DNA of 64,000 bases from BJGO01 sp964640655 (GTDB lineage Bacteria; Bacteroidota; Bacteroidia; Chitinophagales; UBA10324): NCBI GenBank assembly GCA_964640655.1, contig CAZXFT010000013.1, forward strand, positions 25,501 through 89,500, given 5' to 3'. A program made the position numbers and the translations under genes. The notes below the pieces were generated by a model. That model saw only the letters and a program-made list of their open reading frames with translations. It did no database searches and was not told where the DNA came from. Position 1 is the stretch's first letter. Each line of letters begins with the position of its first letter. Shown here one piece after another: positions 17,701 through 26,358 of this stretch.

Positions 17701-18130
17701 TTCAATGCTGATACCTGATTATTATGTGGAGAATATCAACGAGCGCTTATTATTATATACAGAACTTGATAATATCACCGACGAAGCAACACTAGAACAA
17801 TTTAAACAACGTTTGCAAGATCGTTTCGGACCAATTCCCGAAGAGGTTAATCAACTTTTCTATGGTTTGCATTTGCGTCGACTGGCAAGAAAATTAGGGT
17901 TTGAAAAAATCAGTGTTCGACAAAATGTTTTACGTTGTTATACGATTGACAACCCCGAATCAGATTATTATGAAACCGATACTTTTCAGGCCATTATTCA
18001 ATATGTATCTTCTCATCCCACTCGATGCTCGCTAAAGCAAATGGAAAAAAACGTGATGGTGGTGATTAAAGCAGTAAAAAATCTTCAGGAAGCTATTCAG
18101 GTGTTAAGCACGATATTAAATGCTCAATGA
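14747..18130 (+). CDS. mfd: Transcription-repair coupling factor Mfd
   Basis: 1127 aa, normal Mfd length. Order: UvrB-homology region (about 20-230, with RGGIIDIFSFGNDKPFRVEL), the RNA polymerase-interacting CarD-like domain (about 445-510, LRPGDYVTHIDHGVGVFSGL), the RecG-like helicase with Walker A GDVGFGKTEVA (about 599) and DEEQ box (about 700), motif VI region QLRGRVGRSN, and the TRCF C-terminal domain (about 985-1085). It pushes stalled RNA polymerase off DNA lesions and recruits UvrA. The last 7 bp overlap the convergent lipoprotein gene. Confidence 0.97.
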   Translation: MILEALRERYANDTRIQSIAGRTKKQRLTDTSSERKFITYHIKGCTGSFSSLLLSTIYNLNQTPLLIIANSKEDAAYLQNDMENLLDKAEPLMLVDSFKKPGAYADQLNTQVQLRTEVLNRIANNPAKNDIIITYPEALIEKVISKDAIKKSSINIVLNEQLDEDFIIETFNHYGFERNDFVYEPGQYAIRGGIIDIFSFGNDKPFRVELSGSTIESIRIFDPFTQLSERKLSQITIVPNMQTQTESGDKISIFDFLPAETVVWLQDYMLLKDVADRCLKRAVDIHEQYTNSRMVDESHIISTHPQEWMCSTDTIINGLMTHHLIEFDKHHLKADDVAHFDIKPQPSINKNFNLLIQDWNNLNHKQYSVYLFSDNKKQVERIYSIFDDLKAGVQFTPMYFALREGFIDDELKTACYTDHQIFNRYHHYRLKQGYTRSKTLSVKLLQELRPGDYVTHIDHGVGVFSGLEKIDVNGQVQEAVRLIYRDNDLLYVNIQSLHKISKYVGKEGASPKVNKLGTDAWESVKRRTKAKVKDIAKDLIHLYAVRKAQKGFAFQPDSYLQTELEASFIYEDTPDQIKSTQDVKRDMEKSFPMDRLICGDVGFGKTEVAIRAAFKAVADSKQVAILVPTTILALQHYNTFTERLKDFPCNIDYINRFKSSAQQKETIKKLEEGKVDILIGTSAIIGSKIKFKNLGLLIIDEEQKFGVAAKEKIRQLKANVDTLTLTATPIPRTLQFSLLGARDLSIINTPPPNRQPIETEVISFDPDRIKEIIEYEVYRGGQVFFVHNKVKNIESVANTLKEICKGIDIAVAHGQMEGHVLEDKLLAFIDRRYDVLVSTNIVETGLDIANANTIIIDDAHMFGLSDLHQLRGRVGRSNKKAFCYLITPPMSTLSSDARRRLRTIEEFSDLGSGFQVAMRDLDIRGAGNLLGAEQSGFIADIGYDTYHKILDEAVQELKETDFKELFADENVQRVYSRECAIESDGSMLIPDYYVENINERLLLYTELDNITDEATLEQFKQRLQDRFGPIPEEVNQLFYGLHLRRLARKLGFEKISVRQNVLRCYTIDNPESDYYETDTFQAIIQYVSSHPTRCSLKQMEKNVMVVIKAVKNLQEAIQVLSTILNAQ

Positions 18131-19323
18131 TACAGAGGATTTTCAAATAATGGGTCTCCTGCCTCAGGAGCACTTGAACCTTCCAAGTAGTGATATGTTG
18201 ATTGACTCTCGTTCTTTCTAATTTGTACCCAAGCTACAAGATCACTGAATAAGGGCTTAAAATTCGGCACATTAGTTATAACCAATTTTGATGAGGTACT
18301 ACTCCATACGGCGGTGAATCCTTCAGGTAATGCCACATTCATTCCGTCTTTGTCTACGTAATATTCCAGATGATTCATATACATACTATATGCGGCAAAA
18401 GTTTTTCGCAACACATTCTGATATCTATGATATTCAGATAATTCCTGAGCTTCAGCAATCGAAGGACATGTTTTAAAACGATGCGAGTAATCATATAAGG
18501 TTACGTTTTTCTTAGTTCTGAAATCATTACTGCAAATGAATGTGTAATAATAGGCCCAAGATGGTGACAGTCGAGCTGAATTGATAATTGTTTGGAAAAT
18601 TGCCATATTGTTATTGAGAAATCCTTTTACACTTTTAACACTGACAATATTTTTTATTTTCCATTCACAAGTGGAATTGTATGACTCAACTTGTAAGTAA
18701 TGTTTTTCAAGAGTTGCATAGATCACATGTTCATACGGAGTATTGTTCTCCGTGTATTCTATATGAATACAGGCTGTTTCAGCATTGATTTCTTTTCCAT
18801 CAATTCCTGTTTGATGGATATTATAAAGTGGCTTTTTTAGCATTATACGTGCATTGCCCGAAGATTCAATATAGATTGGTAAAACATAATCAACTAAAGC
18901 ATCAATAGCATTTCTAGGCATATTGCTACTTTCATAAACTGTATCTTTTTCAATTCTTACACTTCGTGTTTGAAGAGGTAATGAAGACGTTTTGGTAATG
19001 AAAGTTAGACTAGGATGAAAGTATAACATATTGAATTCGACGGTATCCATAAGTGTGATAGCGAATTTTAATGGATCAGTATAGTCTGTAGTTTTCCATT
19101 GCAGGTTACTATGTATCATATATCCTTCAGGAATCAGTAGATTGAGAAATTCTTCCTGTGTAACGATTGTGTCTATAAATGGCACACGGCTAAAAGTCAA
19201 TGTCTTATTCTCTATGTAACCGGTATCTGCATTGCTGATGAGTTCATTCTCAATCACCTCTACTTTATCGCCTGAGCAACTAACTATCAGAATGGAGAGA
19301 ATGATAAGTATTAGCTGTATCAT
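18124..19323 (-). CDS. Hypothetical lipoprotein
   Basis: 399 aa. The N-terminus is a lipoprotein signal (LILIILSILIVSC, acylated Cys near residue 16) followed by SGDKVEVIENE, so an outer-membrane or periplasmic lipoprotein is expected. The rest is rich in Tyr, Thr and Asn without a recognisable domain; no cysteine motif or membrane helix is seen. It lies downstream of the RND operon on the same strand, but a 13-bp stem terminator separates them, so it probably has its own promoter. Function unknown. Confidence 0.7.
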   Translation of the reverse strand: MIQLILIILSILIVSCSGDKVEVIENELISNADTGYIENKTLTFSRVPFIDTIVTQEEFLNLLIPEGYMIHSNLQWKTTDYTDPLKFAITLMDTVEFNMLYFHPSLTFITKTSSLPLQTRSVRIEKDTVYESSNMPRNAIDALVDYVLPIYIESSGNARIMLKKPLYNIHQTGIDGKEINAETACIHIEYTENNTPYEHVIYATLEKHYLQVESYNSTCEWKIKNIVSVKSVKGFLNNNMAIFQTIINSARLSPSWAYYYTFICSNDFRTKKNVTLYDYSHRFKTCPSIAEAQELSEYHRYQNVLRKTFAAYSMYMNHLEYYVDKDGMNVALPEGFTAVWSSTSSKLVITNVPNFKPLFSDLVAWVQIRKNESQSTYHYLEGSSAPEAGDPLFENPLYH

Positions 19324-19346
19324 AAATTGTGATCACTAAAAGTAAT

Positions 19347-19377
19347 AAAGCATCTTGTTATTAAAACAAGATGCTTT
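19347..19377 (-). terminator. Terminator of the tetR-tolC-MFP-RND operon
   Basis: A perfect 13-bp stem (AAAGCATCTTGTT at 19347-19359 with AACAAGATGCTTT at 19365-19377) with a 5-nt loop, 23 bp after the stop of the RND gene. On the minus strand the stem is followed by the T-rich ATTACTTTTAG. This fits an intrinsic terminator and could act on either strand. Confidence 0.8.
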
Positions 19378-19400
19378 CAAATGGTATTTCTTAATTCTAT

Positions 19401-22400
19401 TTAGTCTAAATCGGCTTCATTAAATGGTTTTACCTCAAAATCCTGAATACCTTTCCATTTAAGTTTGCGTTTTTCAACTAGAACATACATAGCAGGAACA
19501 AGTATTAAAGTAATAAGTGTAGCAAAGCCCAATCCGAAAATAATAGTCCATGATAGCGGACCCCAGAATGCTACGCTATCGCCGCCAAACCAAATATTAG
19601 GTTTGAAATGTGTGAATAGTTTAACGAAGTCAATATTCATACCTACAGCGAGTGGAATTAACCCAAGAATAGCAGCTGAAGCGGTCAGTAAAACAGGTGT
19701 CATACGTATTTTGCCGGCATGTATGGCTGCGGTTACTATATCGTATCCTTTTGCACGCAAAACATCAGTGAATTCGATAAGTAGTATTCCGTTTCGAACT
19801 ACTATTCCTGCAAGTGCAACTATTCCAACACCGGTCATCACTATACTGATGTCCATATTAAATATGGCTAAGCCAATGAGTGTACCAATGACACTAAAAA
19901 TAATTTCACTTAAAATAATAATAGGTTTACTAATGGAATTGAACTGTGTAACCAGTATCAGAAATATTAAAGAAAGTGAAATTAGCAATGCATTGCCTAA
20001 AAAGGCTGCTGTCTCTTTTTGTTCTTCCTGTTCACCGGTAAGATTGATGCTGATTGTATCTGGCGTTTTGTATGCAGCGGCAGCTTTGGTAACCGCATTC
20101 ACTACATCGTTGGGGGCATAATCGGCGAGTATGTTGGAGTATATGGTAATTACGCGTTTCTGATTTTTTCTGTTGATGCCGCCTAATGCATTTTCATATT
20201 TAATACTTGCAACAGAGGATAGTGGAATTGAACGCATCATTCCCCCCATCACCATGTCGCGATAAGAAATTTTCAGATTTAGTAATTGGTCTACATTATT
20301 GCGCTGGTTATAATTGAAACGTAACTGAATTGGATATTCTTCATTTTTATCCTTGAATTTGGATACTTCCCTTCCATAGAGTGAAGTTCGAAGTTCGCTA
20401 CCTATCTGTGCCGTACTGATACCTTCTCGATTTGCTCGCTCACGATCTACAGCTATTACAATCTCAGGTTTATATTTTAATAAATCGGTTTTTAATTCTT
20501 CTACACCGGCTATCTGAAGTGAGTCAAGGTAAGAGCGAAGTCCTTCTGACACACGAATTAATTCTGCATAATCATCGCCGCTCACCTCTATGTTTATGGG
20601 CTTTCCTACAGGCGGACCATTAGCTTCTTTCTCAACAGTTATTTGTGCTAAAGCAATATCTTTAACAGCGTCGCGTATTTCATTTAGATATACCGATGTG
20701 CTTTTGCCATTGCGTTTTCCAAACTCAACGAAAGCAATTCCTACCTTGCCTTTATTTGAAGCAACAGATCTGTCTCCGGATTGAGGATCGTTGGCTCCAA
20801 CAGCTACATTTGATATTACTGATTCAACCAGAGGATTGTTATCGCCTAAGACACTGTAAATACGTTTCTCAACCTCGAGTGTTATTGAATCGGTGATACG
20901 TTGATCAGTACCTACGGGAAGCGTGATGTAAGTGTATATGAAATTCGGGTCGCTTTGAGGGAAGAAAACAATACCCGGATTTCGGACTACCGTGATAAAT
21001 AGTGAAAAGAAAAATAATACTATGGTCAGTACAATCATCCATACCGGTCGGCTACCCCTTAAACACCAGGTAATAACAGACTCATAGGAATTTTGTATGC
21101 GTGGCCATATCTGTTTTTGAAATTTGGTTGTTATGTTTTCTATAAACAAGTATTGACACCAAACCAGCAATAGAATAAATAAAGTAAAGTTGCCCATACC
21201 GTACGTGCCACTCAAATAAAAGATTGTTGCAACAGCAATAAACAAGATGCTGGTTACTCTGAGTTTTTTGAAAATAGTTGCAAAACTTTTATCCTCGTGT
21301 TCATTGTGCGGCTTCATAAACGAAACAGCAAAAACAGGATTAATGATGTAAGCAACAAGCAATGAGGCCAAAAGTGTTACGATCAGAGTAATGGGCAAGA
21401 AAAACATGAACTTACCAATAATGCCAGACCAGAATGCTAATGGAACAAATGGCGCTAATGTTGTGAGTGTTCCGGATAAAACCGGTAGAAACACTTCACC
21501 CGCGGCCATCTTTGCTGCTTTTTTGATAGGTACTTTGCCATTTCTAAAAATGCGGTGAGTGTTTTCAATTACTACTATGGCATCATCAACCACTATACCC
21601 AATGCAAGAAGAAATGAAAACAATACAATCATATTGAGTGTAAAGCCAATGGAGGGCATCACGATAAAAGCTATAAACATGCTTAGTGGTACCGACAATG
21701 CTACGAATATGGCATTGGTGGTTCCCATAAAGAACATCAGTATTATAGTTACGAGAATGAAACCAATAATAATGGTGTTGATTAAGTCGTGCAGTGTTGT
21801 GCGCGTTTGTGTGCTTTGATCGCCGGTCAGAACTATGTTTAATCCCGGAAGATTTTTTTCATCCTCATATTCTTTCACAATTTCACGGCATTTATCCGAT
21901 GCATCTATGAGGTTTTCGCCACTTCTTTTAATAATGTTGAGTGTGATTACATTTTTACCATTCAGTCGTGCATAACTTTCTTTTTCCTTGAAACCATCTT
22001 TTACCTCGGCAATATCTTTCAGATAAACCGTTGCGCCAGACATAGAGCGCACAACAATATTTTGTATTTGTTCAATGCTTTTAAAATCACCTTTCACACT
22101 CAAGGAACGCCTTACACCATCCGTAGATACTACACCTCCGGAGATAGTCATGTTCTCGTATGCGACAGCATTGGCAATGTCGTTCATCGAAATTTCAGAT
22201 GCCTGCATTTTATACATATCTGCATTTATCTGTACCTCGCGCTCCAATGCACCAACAATATCAACACGTGTAATTTCTTTCTGTGCCTCTATTCTGTCTT
22301 TGATATCGTCAGCAAATTTTTTGAGTTTATTCAAATCAAAATCACCTGATATGTTCACAAATAGAATCGGTATCTCTGAAAAGTCTATCTCCTGTACTGT

Positions 22401-22802
22401 TGGTTCGGCAGGTAAGTCTTGCGGTAAATCCGTCTTGGCCTTATCAACGGCGTCTTTCACTTTTCTTTTTGCTTCTGCTACATTAACATTAGTATTAAAC
22501 TCCACGATGACATTGGAGAAGTCCTGTATAGAGTTACTCGTAAGTTTTTTTACACCGGAAATCCCTTTTACTTGTTTTTCAATATGCTTGGTTACCAGTG
22601 CTTCCATATCACTCGGTGAAGCACCCGGATAAATGGTGCTTACGAATATGGTTGGAATTACAATATCAGGAAATTGCTCTTTGGGAATACTGATATAAGA
22701 CATGATGCCTATAAGTGTAATAATGGCGCTTATGACATAGATGCTTGTTTTATTATCTATTGCCCAACTGCTGCCTATAAACTCTTTAAACTTTTCTTTC
22801 AT
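19401..22802 (-). CDS. RND efflux permease (AcrB/HAE1-like)
   Basis: 1133 aa, longer than AcrB (about 1050). The N-terminal helix (SIYVISAIITLIGIMSYISIP), the large porter loop, the conserved LGIVVDDAIVVIENTHRI segment holding the proton-relay Asp pair in helix 4, and the C-terminal GIVVRNGILLIEFTD half are all present. The proton-driven trimer pumps drugs or metabolites through the adaptor and TolC-like partner encoded just upstream. Between helices 6 and 7 there is an extra stretch of about 70 residues with two further hydrophobic segments (residues about 510-560), which explains the added length. It is the last gene of the operon. Confidence 0.93.
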   Translation of the reverse strand: MKEKFKEFIGSSWAIDNKTSIYVISAIITLIGIMSYISIPKEQFPDIVIPTIFVSTIYPGASPSDMEALVTKHIEKQVKGISGVKKLTSNSIQDFSNVIVEFNTNVNVAEAKRKVKDAVDKAKTDLPQDLPAEPTVQEIDFSEIPILFVNISGDFDLNKLKKFADDIKDRIEAQKEITRVDIVGALEREVQINADMYKMQASEISMNDIANAVAYENMTISGGVVSTDGVRRSLSVKGDFKSIEQIQNIVVRSMSGATVYLKDIAEVKDGFKEKESYARLNGKNVITLNIIKRSGENLIDASDKCREIVKEYEDEKNLPGLNIVLTGDQSTQTRTTLHDLINTIIIGFILVTIILMFFMGTTNAIFVALSVPLSMFIAFIVMPSIGFTLNMIVLFSFLLALGIVVDDAIVVIENTHRIFRNGKVPIKKAAKMAAGEVFLPVLSGTLTTLAPFVPLAFWSGIIGKFMFFLPITLIVTLLASLLVAYIINPVFAVSFMKPHNEHEDKSFATIFKKLRVTSILFIAVATIFYLSGTYGMGNFTLFILLLVWCQYLFIENITTKFQKQIWPRIQNSYESVITWCLRGSRPVWMIVLTIVLFFFSLFITVVRNPGIVFFPQSDPNFIYTYITLPVGTDQRITDSITLEVEKRIYSVLGDNNPLVESVISNVAVGANDPQSGDRSVASNKGKVGIAFVEFGKRNGKSTSVYLNEIRDAVKDIALAQITVEKEANGPPVGKPINIEVSGDDYAELIRVSEGLRSYLDSLQIAGVEELKTDLLKYKPEIVIAVDRERANREGISTAQIGSELRTSLYGREVSKFKDKNEEYPIQLRFNYNQRNNVDQLLNLKISYRDMVMGGMMRSIPLSSVASIKYENALGGINRKNQKRVITIYSNILADYAPNDVVNAVTKAAAAYKTPDTISINLTGEQEEQKETAAFLGNALLISLSLIFLILVTQFNSISKPIIILSEIIFSVIGTLIGLAIFNMDISIVMTGVGIVALAGIVVRNGILLIEFTDVLRAKGYDIVTAAIHAGKIRMTPVLLTASAAILGLIPLAVGMNIDFVKLFTHFKPNIWFGGDSVAFWGPLSWTIIFGLGFATLITLILVPAMYVLVEKRKLKWKGIQDFEVKPFNEADLD

Positions 22803-22881
22803 TGTAGGAATGATTTTTAGAACTGATTATTTTTTTTAGTTCATATTCTTTTAGAAATAGAACCATCTCAGTGCTCTGTAA

Positions 22882-23997
22882 TTATTTATTGGTTTTAATA
22901 GCTACACCGTTAGTTATATCGTCGAGGCCTGTCGTAATCAGTGCATCTCCAGGCTTAAGTCCTGACACGATTTCCATTTTACCGTTATAAACCGAACCGG
23001 GAACAATCATTTGCTTCTGAGCTATCATATTGCCGTTTACTGTGTTTGCTATGTAAGCATAAGTGCCTTCTTCAGATAGTTGTGTTACATTCACCGGAAC
23101 AACTATGGCTTCAGAATTTTCATAGTCTTTTATTTTGACTACAGCGGTCATATTGGGTAGTATTTCATCTGAGCCGTTGATATTCACAATAATTCCGAAT
23201 GTGCGATTTAATACATTTATTGATTTGCCCTTGTATGAGAGGGTTCCGCTTATTTCTTTGTTGATATCGCTTAGGTAAACAATCACCGGACTTCCTTCTT
23301 TTACCGAATTGCTGAAACGTTCTGCCACTTCTGCCTTTATTTTAAGTTGATTGTTGTTCACTACCCTGAAAGACGGAACACCTGGTGCAGCAGTTTGCCC
23401 AATTTTAATCATCACCTCGTCAATAGTGCCATAGATGGACGATTTTAATTTATACAACTCAAGTTGCTCCATCATAGTTTTTAATTTCTTTTCTAAACTT
23501 TCCTTTTGATTTTTCATCTGAAGATATTGCACTTCGGATCCAATGTTTTGCTTCCAGAGGTTTTCCTGCTTCTCAAAAAGCTGCTTGGCCAAATCCAATC
23601 CTAATTTCAATTCTTCAATTCCCTGACGCAACACCTGATCGTCAATTTCGGCAAGTACTTGGCCGGGTTTTACAGCATCACCTTCACGCACATAAACTGC
23701 TTTGATGTTGCCTGCGGCACTTGGAGCGATGATGATGTTCTGATCTGATTCTACCTTACCTTGAATCTCAATAAAATGAGCATATTGTTCAGGTTGAATA
23801 GTTCTTGTCTCAACTAATTTTTGTTTAACATTTATAAAAGTAGTATCAGATGCAGCAAGTTCTTTTTCCAGTGCGGCTATCTTAACTGTTAGTTCTTCAT
23901 GTTGTTTTTTGAGGCTTTCTAACTGAGCGAGTTTATCGCCGCTTTGGCAGGCTACAAAAAAAGTAATGATGCTTAGTAGAGCAAATAAATTTTTCAT
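22882..23997 (-). CDS. RND periplasmic adaptor (membrane fusion protein), lipoprotein
   Basis: 371 aa. Signal peptide with lipobox FFVAC (Cys about residue 17), so it is lipid-anchored to the inner membrane. A coiled-coil helix follows directly (QLESLKKQHEELTVKIAALEKEL), then the barrel-sandwich/lipoyl half-motifs (IKAVYVREGDAVKPGQVLAEID and YGTIDEVMIKIGQTAAPG) around the hairpin, and a beta-barrel domain. It bridges the RND pump and the outer-membrane channel. It lies 13 bp after the tolC-like gene and 79 bp before the pump gene. The coiled coil placed before the lipoyl half is unusual but seen in Bacteroidota adaptors. Confidence 0.92.
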   Translation of the reverse strand: MKNLFALLSIITFFVACQSGDKLAQLESLKKQHEELTVKIAALEKELAASDTTFINVKQKLVETRTIQPEQYAHFIEIQGKVESDQNIIIAPSAAGNIKAVYVREGDAVKPGQVLAEIDDQVLRQGIEELKLGLDLAKQLFEKQENLWKQNIGSEVQYLQMKNQKESLEKKLKTMMEQLELYKLKSSIYGTIDEVMIKIGQTAAPGVPSFRVVNNNQLKIKAEVAERFSNSVKEGSPVIVYLSDINKEISGTLSYKGKSINVLNRTFGIIVNINGSDEILPNMTAVVKIKDYENSEAIVVPVNVTQLSEEGTYAYIANTVNGNMIAQKQMIVPGSVYNGKMEIVSGLKPGDALITTGLDDITNGVAIKTNK

Positions 23998-24010
23998 AAT
24001 GGATGTATAG

Positions 24011-25432
24011 TTATGGTTTAATGAGTCCTATGGATTTTTGATAATCAATTTTTGAAATTGTGGCATCATATAGCGCCGTTAGGTAATTGGTTTGAGCAGT
24101 TTTTAAATCAGTTTGAGCATTAAGTAATTCGAGACTTGAACCAACACCTTGATCATACTTTATCTTGGCAGTGTTGTAAACCGATTCGGCTAATTCCATA
24201 TTTTTTTTCTGATTGTTTAAGGTTGCTGTGGCGTTGGTCAGAGTTACTTTAGAACTATTGGCCTCTAAGTTTATGGCATTAGTTAAGTTCATTAAATCAT
24301 TCTCAGTTTTTTGAAGATTTAATGAAGCCTGTTGCCATTTACGATGTTTCTGTAAGCCATCGAAAATGGGGACGCTTAATTTCAAGCCTACAAGTGTAGT
24401 TGGAAACCAACGATCAATTTTCTGATATGTACCATTAATAAATCCGAATTCAGGTTTTTTAAAAAAGTTAAACGTATCGCCTAAGGCTTGATAACCATAA
24501 GAACCAAATGCAACAAAACTTGGCAGATAACCGAAAGTGTAACGCTTTTTATCTAATTGATATAATCTTATCTGAGATTGAATGATCTGATATTCTATGC
24601 GTGACTGAGGATTAATAGTGCCTGATTGTAACACACTTTCAAACTCATCTTCTTTTATGGTGTCGGATAATTCAATAGGGCTGTTTACATCCATTCCCAT
24701 ATTAAATTTCAACGCCATTAACGACAGGTTAACCATGCGCTCAACCTTCTCTTGCTCAGTCAGTAAATTGTTGTAGGTTACCGTTATTCTATCGTAATCT
24801 AATTTTTCTACAAAGCCATTCTCATATAATGCTTTTGTGTCGTCGTGTACTTTTTTAAGTCTTTCAACATTAGACTTCAATAACTCCAACTGCTTAGTGG
24901 CTAACAATGAACCATAGTAAGCTTTTGATACGGCTACTGTTGTTTCAATTTTTGTTCTGGAAACATTTTTACCTGTCAGAGATAATAAAGCACGCTGTGC
25001 CTGTAGTCCAACAAAAAATTGCCCGTCGAAGATTAACTGGCTGGCATCTATTGATCCTGTGAGAGTGTATTTAGTTCCAAACTGAACTGGAAAACGACTG
25101 CTGCTTTGCGGTGGAATGGAACTAACCAATCCATTTTGATATAAAATGCCATACACTGGTCCTTCGATAAAGTTGGGTAACAATGATGTAGGTACATCAA
25201 AAAAGTACTGACCATTAGCGCCTGCACTAATTTGGGGCATACCAATACCCTTGTATTCCTGAACAGAGCGCCTGGAAATTTGCTCATCAAGTTGAGCATT
25301 CAGTACGGTATTATTATGTTGCAGTGCATAGTCTATAGCCTGACTTAATGAGAATGTGGCAACAGTTTGTGCCGAACCTATATGAGTTACAAGCAACAAT
25401 GACAAGATAAAAAAAGATCGTGAATATTTCAT
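24011..25432 (-). CDS. TolC-family outer membrane efflux protein
   Basis: 473 aa with a signal peptide ending GSAQ. Two TolC/OEP repeats are visible: ATFSLSQAIDYALQHNNTVLNAQLDEQISRR split around residue 35, and the C-terminal YNTAKIKYDQGVGSSLELLNAQTDLKTAQ block near 425-455. These form the long alpha barrel. The first codon overlaps the last base of tetR, so translation is coupled. It forms the outer-membrane exit duct for the RND pump encoded downstream. Confidence 0.93.
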   Translation of the reverse strand: MKYSRSFFILSLLLVTHIGSAQTVATFSLSQAIDYALQHNNTVLNAQLDEQISRRSVQEYKGIGMPQISAGANGQYFFDVPTSLLPNFIEGPVYGILYQNGLVSSIPPQSSSRFPVQFGTKYTLTGSIDASQLIFDGQFFVGLQAQRALLSLTGKNVSRTKIETTVAVSKAYYGSLLATKQLELLKSNVERLKKVHDDTKALYENGFVEKLDYDRITVTYNNLLTEQEKVERMVNLSLMALKFNMGMDVNSPIELSDTIKEDEFESVLQSGTINPQSRIEYQIIQSQIRLYQLDKKRYTFGYLPSFVAFGSYGYQALGDTFNFFKKPEFGFINGTYQKIDRWFPTTLVGLKLSVPIFDGLQKHRKWQQASLNLQKTENDLMNLTNAINLEANSSKVTLTNATATLNNQKKNMELAESVYNTAKIKYDQGVGSSLELLNAQTDLKTAQTNYLTALYDATISKIDYQKSIGLIKP

Positions 25433-26058
25433 TATGATAAGTAGTTTGAGCTTAATTGATTCTGTTTGTATTTCTTAAGTTGTTGAATTCCTTTTTCTGA
25501 TAACAGGCCGTGAAGGAACATCATCATCGTTTGCTGATGCATTTTTTGAAATTCAGATTTTTTAAGTGGCATTAACTCTGGATTAAAGAATGCATCTATC
25601 TGAGACATACGCATCAATGCAATCATTTCCGGGTCTATATCCTTGCGATAAAGATTTTCTGTAATACCGCGCTTAATATTCATAGCAACACCATCTTGCA
25701 TGCAGGTTTTCATATGGTTTCGGTATAGTTTCCATGAGCGACTGAAATGATTGCGCAGGTCAAACAACATATCGGGATTAATGTTCTTGAAAACCTGAGA
25801 CGTGAAGTCCATCACTTGTATCAGTTCATCAATAGCATCCTTAGAATTAATACGGAATGCATCCATCTGAGATTCTATTTGTAACAGTATCCGTTTGGTA
25901 ACCTGATATACTAAAGCCTGTTTGTCTTCGAAATGCTGATAAAGCGTTTTCTTGGAAACACCCAGTCGCACAGCCAAATCGTCCATGGTGATGCTTCGCG
26001 CACCAAACTTTTTAAATATCAATTCGGACTCTGATAGAATCCGTTCTTTGGTAGTCAT
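25432..26058 (-). CDS. TetR/AcrR-family repressor of the efflux operon
   Basis: 208 aa. The N-terminal DNA-binding domain is typical: ERILSESELIFKKFGARSITMDDLAVRLGVSKKTLYQHFEDK across residues 4-46 (recognition helix around KKTLYQHF). The C-terminal 150 residues form the ligand and dimer domain. It is the first gene of its own operon, upstream of tolC, MFP and RND genes. A perfect 13-bp inverted repeat lies at the promoter, with the -7 box overlapping one arm, so the protein very probably represses its own transcription and that of the pump until an inducer binds. Confidence 0.93.
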   Translation of the reverse strand: MTTKERILSESELIFKKFGARSITMDDLAVRLGVSKKTLYQHFEDKQALVYQVTKRILLQIESQMDAFRINSKDAIDELIQVMDFTSQVFKNINPDMLFDLRNHFSRSWKLYRNHMKTCMQDGVAMNIKRGITENLYRKDIDPEMIALMRMSQIDAFFNPELMPLKKSEFQKMHQQTMMMFLHGLLSEKGIQQLKKYKQNQLSSNYLS

Positions 26059-26071
26059 AAATTCGAGGACG

Positions 26072-26079
26072 CAAACGTA
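26072..26079 (-). promoter_or_regulatory. -7 box of the tetR-efflux operon promoter
   Basis: Read on the minus strand the sequence is TACGTTTG followed by C, a perfect match to TAnnTTTG, 13 bp before the tetR ATG. Its upstream end overlaps the left arm of the operator. Confidence 0.65.
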
Positions 26080-26111
26080 TGGAAACTATTTTAACAATAA
26101 TAGTTTCCATA
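26078..26111. promoter_or_regulatory. TetR operator: 13-bp perfect inverted repeat
   Basis: TATGGAAACTATT (26078-26090) and AATAGTTTCCATA (26099-26111) are perfect reverse complements around an 8-bp spacer. The element fills the tetR promoter from -7 to about -40, the expected place for an autoregulating TetR repressor. A very strong operator candidate. Confidence 0.85.
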
Positions 26112-26116
26112 AAGAT

Positions 26117-26347
26117 TTATTTTAAAAGAATGCCTATTGCTTTATATCTTTTAAATACATGTTCGGTGTGTGGTGCCATAGCCAGTTCCTCTGTAAGATC
26201 TTGACCGGCCCAATGTTCGTAATGCTTGCCATTTCGCCATAGTCTGCTCTCGCTTACATCGTAAATGACACCTTTATACGCTACCCATATCTCAGGCTTG
26301 TCCTGTCCATTTCTTAAAGCAAGTTGAGATAGTGTATATTTCTCCAA
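26117..26347 (-). CDS. Cytochrome b5-like heme-binding protein
   Basis: 76 aa, a bare cytochrome b5-like domain without signal or anchor. The opening YTLSQLALRNGQDKPEIWVAYKGVIYDVSES and the WAGQDLTEELAMAPHTEHVF block are typical. Candidate axial heme ligands are the histidines in HYEHWAG and PHTEHVF. It lies 11 bp downstream of asd in the same direction and probably shares its transcript. It may pass electrons to, or hold heme for, an unknown partner; no reductase is adjacent. Confidence 0.85.
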   Translation of the reverse strand: MEKYTLSQLALRNGQDKPEIWVAYKGVIYDVSESRLWRNGKHYEHWAGQDLTEELAMAPHTEHVFKRYKAIGILLK

Positions 26348-26358
26348 AATACTCAGGA

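Noticed and set aside
22075..22632. Plus-strand frame of 185 codons opposite the RND pump gene
   Set aside because: Low-complexity Ser/Thr-rich translation caused by the codon use of the real minus-strand gene; the same holds for 19465-20121.
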